Positions 58,480-64,000 of a stretch of DNA of 64,000 nucleotides are shown here, one piece after another. Under the pieces are notes generated by a model that did no database searches, had not been told where the DNA came from, and was given only the letters and a program-made list of their open reading frames with translations. The stretch is from Leisingera thetidis (GTDB taxonomy: Bacteria; Pseudomonadota; Alphaproteobacteria; Rhodobacterales; Rhodobacteraceae), in the NCBI RefSeq assembly GCF_025857195.1, contig NZ_CP109787.1, positions 375,501 to 439,500 of the forward strand, written 5' to 3'. A program made the position numbers and the translations under genes. How positions within the stretch are numbered: position 1 is the first letter of the stretch; each line of letters opens with the position of its first letter.

Positions 58480-60768
58480 TTACTCCGCGACGCAGTCGGC
58501 GAAGAAATGCGTCACGCCATCGGGGCCGGTTTCCTGCACCAGACCGTGGATATCGGTCTCGAACCCCGGGCATTCGCGCCCGAATTCGCGGTTGAACTTG
58601 AGGTATTCCACGATCTTCCGGTTGAACACTTCGCCCGGGATCAAGAGCGGAATGCCGGGCGGGTAGGGGGTCACAAGGCTGGTGGTGATGCGTCCTTCCA
58701 GCTCGTCGATCGGCACCCGCTGGGTGGTGCGCCGGGCGATGTGGCTGAACGCCTCGCTGGGTTTCATCGCCGGGGTCAGGTCGCTCAGGTACATCTCGGT
58801 CGACAGCCGCGCGACGTTGCTGCCGGCATAGAGCGCATGCACATGCGCGCACAGGTCGCGCAGGCCCATCTGCTCATAGCGCGGCTGCATTCCGCAGAAA
58901 TCGGGCATCGCCCGCCACATCGGCAGGTTCCTCGCATAGTCGTCCTTGAACTGCTGCAGCGCCGTCAGCAGGGTGTTCCAGCGGCCCTTGGTGATGCCGA
59001 TGGTGAACATGATGAAGAAGGAGTAAAGCCCGGTCTTCTCCACCACCACGCCGTGTTCGGCCAGGTACTTGGTGACGATCGAGGCGGGGATGCCCCAGTC
59101 CTCGAACCGGCCGTCGAGGTTCAGGCCGGGGGTGATGATCGTCGCCTTGATCGGATCCAGCATGTTGAAGCCCGGCGCCATGTCGCCGAAGCCGTGCCAG
59201 CTGTCCTCGCCGCCCGCCTGCACGCCGTCGGCGTCGGTCTTCTTCAGCACCCAGTCCTTGGTGCTGCCGATGCCTTCCTCGGCCAGATCGTCCGGCCCCC
59301 AGACCTTGAACCACCAGTCGTCGTCGCCGTATTCCTCGTCGACCTTGCGCATGGCGCGGCGGAAATCCAGCGCCTCGATGATGCTTTCCTCGACCAGCGC
59401 GGTGCCGCCCGGCGGCTCCATCATCGCCGCCGCCACATCGCAGCTGGCGATGATCGAATACTGCGGGCTGGTGGAGGTGTGCATCAGGTAGGCCTCGTTG
59501 AACAGGTGCCGGTCCAGCTTGGTCTCCTCGCTGTCCTGTACCAGCACATGGCTGGCCTGGCTGATCCCGGCCAGCAGCTTGTGGATCGACTGGGTGGCAT
59601 AGGTCACCGAATGCTTGGTGCGGCCGCGCTTGCGGCCCATCGCGTGGTAGCTGCCGTAGAACGGATGAAAGGCGGCATGCGGCAGCCAGGCCTCGTCGAA
59701 ATGCAGGTTCTCGGCATAGCCGTCGAGCAGCCCCTTGATCGCTTCGGTATTGTAGAGAACGCCGTCATAGGTCGACTGGGTCAGCGTCATGATCCGCGGT
59801 TTCACCGCCTCGGCATCGGTATCCTGCAGCAGCGGGTTGGCGCGGATCTTGGCCTTGATGCTGTCGATCTCGAACTCCGAATGCGGGATCGGGCCGATGA
59901 TGCCCCAGTGGTTGCGGGTCGGCTTCAGGAACACCGGAATGGCGCCGGTCATGATGATCGAATGCAGGATCGACTTGTGGCAGTTGCGGTCCACCACCAC
60001 CACGTCGCCCGGCGCCACCGTGTGATGCCAGACCATCTTGTTGGAGGTCGAGGTGCCGTTGGTGACAAAGAAACAGTGATCGGCATTGAAGATCCGTGCC
60101 GCATTGCGCTCCGAGGCGCCGATGGCGCCGTTGTGATCCAGAAGCTGGCCCAGCTCCTCCACCGCGTTGCAGACGTCGGCCCGCAGCATGTTTTCGCCGT
60201 AGAACTGGTGGTACATCTGCCCCACCGGACTTTTCAGAAACGCGACGCCGCCGGAATGCCCCGGGCAATGCCACGAATAGGACCCGTCCTCGGCATAGTC
60301 CAGGAGCTTTCGGAAGAACGGCGGCTGGATGCTCTCGAGATAGCTTTTCGCTTCGCGGATGATGTGGCGGGCCACGAACTCCGGCGTGTCCTCGAACATG
60401 TGGATGAAGCCGTGCAGCTCGCGCAGGATGTCATTGGGCAGGTGGCGGCTGGTCTTGGTTTCCCCGTAGATGTAGATCGGCACATCGGCGTTCTTCCAGC
60501 GCACCTCCTCGATGAACGCGCGCAGGTTCAGCACCGCCGGGTCCAGGTCCGGGCCGGGGGTGAACTCCTCGTCGTCGATCGACAGGACAAAGGCGCTGGC
60601 ACGGGACTGCTGCTGCGCAAACTGCGACAGATCACCATAACTGGTGACACCCAGCACCTCGAAGCCCTCGTCCTCGATGGCCTGCGCCATGGCGCGGATG
60701 CCGGACCCGGAGATATTCTCGGATCGGAAGTCTTCGTCAATGATCACAATGGGGAAGCGGAATTTCAT
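58480..60768 (-). CDS. Orn/Lys/Arg decarboxylase (biodegradative, PLP)
   Basis: A 762-residue fold-type I decarboxylase with N-terminal receiver-like wing domain (FPIVIIDEDFRSENISGSGI), PLP domain (SWHCPGHSGGVAFLKSP, NGTSTSNKMVWH, DRNCHKSILH, LHFDEAWLPHAAF with Asp358) and Schiff-base Lys397 (ATQSIHKLLAGISQAS), then the C-terminal domain. Length and blocks fit AdiA/CadA/SpeF-type enzymes; it makes agmatine, cadaverine or putrescine. Arginine is the best guess but not determinable here. Its promoter region (60769-61002) is shared with the marR-type gene and its operators. Confidence 0.88.
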   Translation of the reverse strand: MKFRFPIVIIDEDFRSENISGSGIRAMAQAIEDEGFEVLGVTSYGDLSQFAQQQSRASAFVLSIDDEEFTPGPDLDPAVLNLRAFIEEVRWKNADVPIYIYGETKTSRHLPNDILRELHGFIHMFEDTPEFVARHIIREAKSYLESIQPPFFRKLLDYAEDGSYSWHCPGHSGGVAFLKSPVGQMYHQFYGENMLRADVCNAVEELGQLLDHNGAIGASERNAARIFNADHCFFVTNGTSTSNKMVWHHTVAPGDVVVVDRNCHKSILHSIIMTGAIPVFLKPTRNHWGIIGPIPHSEFEIDSIKAKIRANPLLQDTDAEAVKPRIMTLTQSTYDGVLYNTEAIKGLLDGYAENLHFDEAWLPHAAFHPFYGSYHAMGRKRGRTKHSVTYATQSIHKLLAGISQASHVLVQDSEETKLDRHLFNEAYLMHTSTSPQYSIIASCDVAAAMMEPPGGTALVEESIIEALDFRRAMRKVDEEYGDDDWWFKVWGPDDLAEEGIGSTKDWVLKKTDADGVQAGGEDSWHGFGDMAPGFNMLDPIKATIITPGLNLDGRFEDWGIPASIVTKYLAEHGVVVEKTGLYSFFIMFTIGITKGRWNTLLTALQQFKDDYARNLPMWRAMPDFCGMQPRYEQMGLRDLCAHVHALYAGSNVARLSTEMYLSDLTPAMKPSEAFSHIARRTTQRVPIDELEGRITTSLVTPYPPGIPLLIPGEVFNRKIVEYLKFNREFGRECPGFETDIHGLVQETGPDGVTHFFADCVAE

Positions 60769-60963
60769 GCAATTCTCCTAGCGGGCATCCAGCCCGTTCG
60801 GAGATTACAGATTGGCCGCGGCGATGCCAACGCCCGCTGCGCATCAGGGCGGCTTTCTGCTGCGCGGATGCAGCAGGGGCGGCCTGCACCGGCCCCGTGT
60901 GCGATTGCCCGTGCCGCCGGATCACCGCGGCTGCGCCGCCGGGCGGGCTGAACGTGAATATAG

Positions 60964-60997
60964 TTGACTCTGTCAATCAACTGGTTGACAGTGTCAA
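60964..60997. promoter_or_regulatory. two MarR-type palindromic operators
   Basis: TTGACTCTGTCAA (60964-60976) and TTGACAGTGTCAA (60985-60997) are both perfect 5-3-5 inverted repeats (TTGAC-N3-GTCAA), starting 21 bp apart, two helical turns. They lie directly upstream of the marR-type ATG (61003) and in the region shared with the divergent decarboxylase. Confidence 0.82.
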
Positions 60998-61002
60998 TTA
61001 TT

Positions 61003-61455
61003 ATGACAGATGACCCCTTCCGCCTTCACCAGTCCCTCGGCTACCGGATCACCATGCTGGCCCGGGTGATCGAACGCCGCTTCGAGCAGCGGATCGCAGA
61101 ATTCGGCCTGACCCGGGTCACCTGGTGCGTGCTGCTGGCGGCGGGCCGGGAGGGGCTGGCCACCCCGTCGGAGATCGCGGCGTTCATCGGCATCGACAGA
61201 ACCGCCGCCTCGCGCGCCCTGCGCCAGATGGAGGCGCAGGGCCTGATCACCCGCAGCAGCGGCACGGGCGACGGCCGTTCGATCCGGGTGGCGCTGACCG
61301 CTGCGGGGCAGGCGGCCCTGCAGGCGGTTCTGCCCATCGCGCAGGAGAACGCGGCCCATTTCGAAGCCAAGCTGACAGAGATCGAACTGGCAGGGCTGCG
61401 CCAGGCCGCGGCCAAATTGCTGCAGGACGAGCCGCGCATCGTCGCCAAGCTGTAA
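61003..61455 (+). CDS. MarR-family transcriptional regulator
   Basis: A 150-residue winged-helix regulator: helical dimer ends, recognition helix IGIDRTAASRALRQMEAQGL and wing TRSSGTGDGRSIRVALTAAG. ATG 61003 is chosen because the longer frame from 60964 runs through the operators. It lies 17 bases before the reductive dehalogenase gene, probably in the same transcript. The likely model is autorepression plus control of the dehalogenase, relieved by a phenolic or halo-organic ligand (inference from MarR biology). Confidence 0.88.
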   Translation: MTDDPFRLHQSLGYRITMLARVIERRFEQRIAEFGLTRVTWCVLLAAGREGLATPSEIAAFIGIDRTAASRALRQMEAQGLITRSSGTGDGRSIRVALTAAGQAALQAVLPIAQENAAHFEAKLTEIELAGLRQAAAKLLQDEPRIVAKL

Positions 61456-61472
61456 CAGGACGGGAACCGATC

Positions 61473-64000
61473 ATGGGCAAACTGTTTTCCTACCGCAACC
61501 GGCCCGTGCATCTGGGCCCGTACCCGATGGAGACCCTGGCGCGGCAGGCCGAGGCTGCGGGCCTCGACACAGTGCCGCCGCCGGCGCAGGTCAGCTTCCG
61601 CCGGCCCGGCGCACCACTGTCGATCGTCAACGCGATGCGCGACTATCAGGCGATGCTGGATGCCACCCGCGACGGGCTGGTAAAGCAGGAACGGGCAGAC
61701 ATCCCTGCCGGCCCGCAGGACCGCGCCGATCACCTGAAGGCGTTCGGCTATTTCTGCGATGCCTCGCTGGCCGGAACCTGCACGGTGCCCGCCGCCGCCT
61801 GGCTGGGCGCGCCGCTGGCCAATCCGGACGTGGCGGCGCTGGCGGACACCCTGCGCAGGAAACAGGCCAAGACCTTTGCCTCCGGCATCGACGCGGTGAT
61901 GGCGGGCCTGCGCGACACGATGCAGGCCCCGCCCGCGGACTGCCGCCACCACACCCATGCGCTGGTCTATGTCTACGAATTCCCCCGTGATCCCGAACCG
62001 GGGGAGGACGGCACCGGGTGGCTGGCAGACGCACAGGCGCAGCGGGCCTGCCTGCGGGCGGCGGAAACCGCGGTGACGCTGGCAAATTACATCCGCCTGC
62101 TGGGCTGGGACGCGCGTGCCCACACCGGCGCGGCCAGTGACGTGCACCTGGGCGGGCTTGCGGTGCAGGCCGGGCTGGCGGCGTGGGAAAACGGCGCGCT
62201 GAGGAACCCCTTCCTCGGCAGCCGCTTCGGCATCGCCGCCGTCACCACCACGCTGGAACTGGCGCCTGATCTGCCGCTGGTTCCGGGGCAGAAACCGGGG
62301 CCGGGCTACCGCTACGGGCTCGGCGCCCATGCCAAAAGCGCCGCCACCCGCGACCCTTATGCCAAGCGCCGGTTCAGGGACGGGCCGCACCCGTTCGAGA
62401 CCCTGAAAAGGGTGGAGGATCCCACCACCTATATCGACGAGGTGAACGTCGCGCGCGTTCCGAAACGCGCCGACATGTTTGCCCGCGCCCTGTTCGGCGA
62501 CCTCGGCAAAGCCCCGCAGGAGGCGGCAAAGAACGGCAACTACGTCCGCAAATCCTCCTCTGCCTTTGCCTTCCGCTCTTCGCTCGCGGCCTTCGTGCTG
62601 CTGCAGGACGGCGCAGCCGCGCCGCAGGCCGCCCCCGGCGCCGCCGACGCCGCCCGCAACGCCGCCAATATCAAGGCCGCGGCCTATTTCCTCGGCTGCG
62701 ATGCGGTCGGCATCTCGCGCTGCCCGGACTGGGCCTATTACTCGCATGATGCGGCGGGGGAAAAACTGGATCCCTATCACGAGAACGCCATCAGCATCAT
62801 CATCGACCAGGGGCACGAGACGATGGAGGGCGCCTCCGGCGACGACTGGATCGCATGTGCCCAGTCGATGCGCGCCTACCTGCGGTTCTCGCTCCTGGGC
62901 GGGGTCATCGCGCAGCAAGTCCGCAACCTCGGCTATACCGCCCGCGTCCATTCAGTGATGGACGGCGAGGTGCTGCAGCCGCCGCTGCTGCTTCTGTCAG
63001 GCCTCGGCGAGGTCTCCCGCATTGGCGAGGTGATCCTGAACCCCTTCCTCGGCCCCCGCCTGAAATCCGGCGCCATCACCACCAGCTTGCCGATGACCCA
63101 CGACAAGCCCGTGGACTTCGGGTTGCAGCGGTTTTGCGAGGCCTGCAACAAATGCGCCCGTGAATGCCCCTCGGGTGCCATCACCGCCGGGCCGAAGCTG
63201 ATGTTCAACGGCTACGAGATCTGGAAATCCGACAGCCAGAAATGCACCACCTACCGGGTCACCGTGCCGGGCGGCGCGATGTGCGGCCGCTGCATGAAGA
63301 CCTGCCCCTGGAACCTCGAAGGCCTGTTTGCCGAAGCCCCCTTCCGCTGGGCCGCGATGAACATCCCTGGCAGCGCGCCTCTTCTGGCCAAACTCGACGA
63401 CGCGCTGGGCAACGGCGAGGTGAACGCGGCCAAGAAATGGTGGTGGGATCTGGAGATGGAGGACGACGGCCCCTATGCCCCCTCGCGGCATCCGGTCAAC
63501 GCCCGCAAGCTGGCCAGGGATCTGGATCTGAAATACGAGGATCAGACCCTGGCGGTCTACCCGGCGCCGCTGGCACCGCCGCCCTATGCCTGGCCTGCGC
63601 CGATGGACCGCGAGGCGGGCATCGCGGCCTATCAGGCGATGATCCCCGCCGCCGAGCACAAGCGCCGCCGCGCCGCGGGCCTGCCGCCGGAGCATGTGTA
63701 TGCCGCAGATCAGGGTTCCGCGCCGGTGATGCGGGTGCGCCTGTCCAAGGTCGAACACATGACGGACGCCGTCACAAAGTACGAATTCTCGATGCCGGAC
63801 GGATCGCCCCTGCCGCCCGCCGCCGCAGGCGCCCATATCGGCGTGGTGGTGGCCCCGGAATACTTCCGCCAGTATTCGCTGTCGGGCGATCCCGCCGACA
63901 CCTCCAGATACCAGATCGCGGTGCTGCGCGAGGACGCAGGCCGCGGCGGCTCGCGCCTCCTGCACCGGATCTTCGAGGAGGGGCGGATGGTGTTCATCTC
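61473..64000 (+). CDS. cytoplasmic reductive dehalogenase fused to a ferredoxin-reductase-type domain (3' end outside window)
   Basis: An open frame of 842 codons running off the right edge. The first about 650 residues resemble catabolic cobalamin-dependent reductive dehalogenases (NpRdhA/BhbA type): a cobalamin-domain-like region (AAAYFLGCDAVGISRCPDWA, SGLGEVSRIGEVILNPFLGP) followed by two 4Fe-4S sites, CEACNKCARECP (about 555-566) and C-x12-CGRCMKTCP (about 591-612). From about residue 750 an FNR-like domain begins (MRVRLSKVEHMTDAVTKYEF, then FRQYSLSGDP, the flavin RxYSL motif). There is no Tat signal and no membrane-anchor gene, so it is cytoplasmic and probably draws electrons from NAD(P)H. 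Start ATG 61473; halogenated substrate unknown. Confidence 0.86.
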   Translation, partial: MGKLFSYRNRPVHLGPYPMETLARQAEAAGLDTVPPPAQVSFRRPGAPLSIVNAMRDYQAMLDATRDGLVKQERADIPAGPQDRADHLKAFGYFCDASLAGTCTVPAAAWLGAPLANPDVAALADTLRRKQAKTFASGIDAVMAGLRDTMQAPPADCRHHTHALVYVYEFPRDPEPGEDGTGWLADAQAQRACLRAAETAVTLANYIRLLGWDARAHTGAASDVHLGGLAVQAGLAAWENGALRNPFLGSRFGIAAVTTTLELAPDLPLVPGQKPGPGYRYGLGAHAKSAATRDPYAKRRFRDGPHPFETLKRVEDPTTYIDEVNVARVPKRADMFARALFGDLGKAPQEAAKNGNYVRKSSSAFAFRSSLAAFVLLQDGAAAPQAAPGAADAARNAANIKAAAYFLGCDAVGISRCPDWAYYSHDAAGEKLDPYHENAISIIIDQGHETMEGASGDDWIACAQSMRAYLRFSLLGGVIAQQVRNLGYTARVHSVMDGEVLQPPLLLLSGLGEVSRIGEVILNPFLGPRLKSGAITTSLPMTHDKPVDFGLQRFCEACNKCARECPSGAITAGPKLMFNGYEIWKSDSQKCTTYRVTVPGGAMCGRCMKTCPWNLEGLFAEAPFRWAAMNIPGSAPLLAKLDDALGNGEVNAAKKWWWDLEMEDDGPYAPSRHPVNARKLARDLDLKYEDQTLAVYPAPLAPPPYAWPAPMDREAGIAAYQAMIPAAEHKRRRAAGLPPEHVYAADQGSAPVMRVRLSKVEHMTDAVTKYEFSMPDGSPLPPAAAGAHIGVVVAPEYFRQYSLSGDPADTSRYQIAVLREDAGRGGSRLLHRIFEEGRMVFI

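Noticed and set aside
58297..60951. An 884-codon plus-strand frame over the decarboxylase
   Set aside because: Antisense of a full-length PLP decarboxylase with all catalytic blocks.
60769..61472. Cobalamin riboswitch upstream of the B12-type dehalogenase
   Set aside because: No B12-box-like sequence seen; the short leader is occupied by the MarR operators and the marR gene.
1..64000. CRISPR arrays, tRNA or rRNA genes, insertion sequences, prophage structural clusters
   Set aside because: No regularly spaced repeats, tRNA-like folds, transposase frames or phage genes other than the two GTA spike genes were seen on reading both strands.

Overview
The window looks like chromosome or large-replicon DNA of a marine alphaproteobacterium of the Rhodobacteraceae (roseobacter group, Leisingera/Phaeobacter/Ruegeria-like). 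The grounds are high GC, a gene-transfer-agent head-spike pair of the RCAP_rcc01079 type, tripartite tricarboxylate (Tct) and polyamine transport, a cbb3 oxidase cluster and rhodobacteral intergenic repeats. No rRNA, tRNA, CRISPR array, insertion sequence or replication origin was recognised. Gene names come from reading protein motifs by eye; no database search was possible.

Layout. (1) 1-22380: a surface or capsular polysaccharide locus. A Wzc-like tyrosine kinase (cut by the left edge), YjbE/YjbH/YjbF-like capsule proteins, a Wza-like exporter, a GumK-like glucuronosyltransferase, a Wzy polymerase, two GT4 glycosyltransferases, three sulfotransferases, a Wzx flippase, an acyltransferase, a UDP-glucuronate 4-epimerase, UDP-glucose dehydrogenase and a GDP-mannose synthase. 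Together they point to a sulfated, uronate- and mannose-type polysaccharide. Between the last two nucleotide-sugar genes sit two genes for the gene transfer agent head spike, a structure known in Rhodobacter capsulatus to bind capsule. (2) 23073-24470: a lone Amt-like transporter without the twin histidines. (3) 24553-32083: TctABC tricarboxylate uptake, an AbrB-family membrane protein, and the divergent TctD/TctE two-component system with an overlapping third gene for a periplasmic binding protein. (4) 32625-40263: an IclR regulator, a DUF805 protein and a MoxR/DUF58/SpoIIM/RDD/DUF4350/DUF4129 operon. (5) 40281-49466: a TetR regulator divergent from polyamine-type uptake and catabolism genes (aminotransferase, PotFGHI-like ABC transporter, aldehyde dehydrogenase, FAD oxidoreductase). 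(6) 49516-58343: a nitric-oxide response island. A CuA heme-copper enzyme that lacks the oxidase tyrosine (norY-norS-senC-orf1 order, like sNOR) is divergent from an NsrR regulator. Next to it a second operon encodes a truncated hemoglobin, DUF2189, a YeaR-like protein and CcoNOQP plus a 54-residue membrane protein. (7) 58480-64000: an Orn/Lys/Arg decarboxylase divergent from a MarR regulator and a cytoplasmic reductive dehalogenase fused to a ferredoxin-reductase-type domain, cut by the right edge.

Regulatory structure visible in the DNA includes four rho-independent terminators, two NsrR-like boxes, two TetR-type palindromes, two MarR-type 5-3-5 palindromes, a triple 11-bp direct repeat between tctC and tctD, and intercistronic hairpins after both periplasmic binding-protein genes tctC and potF.
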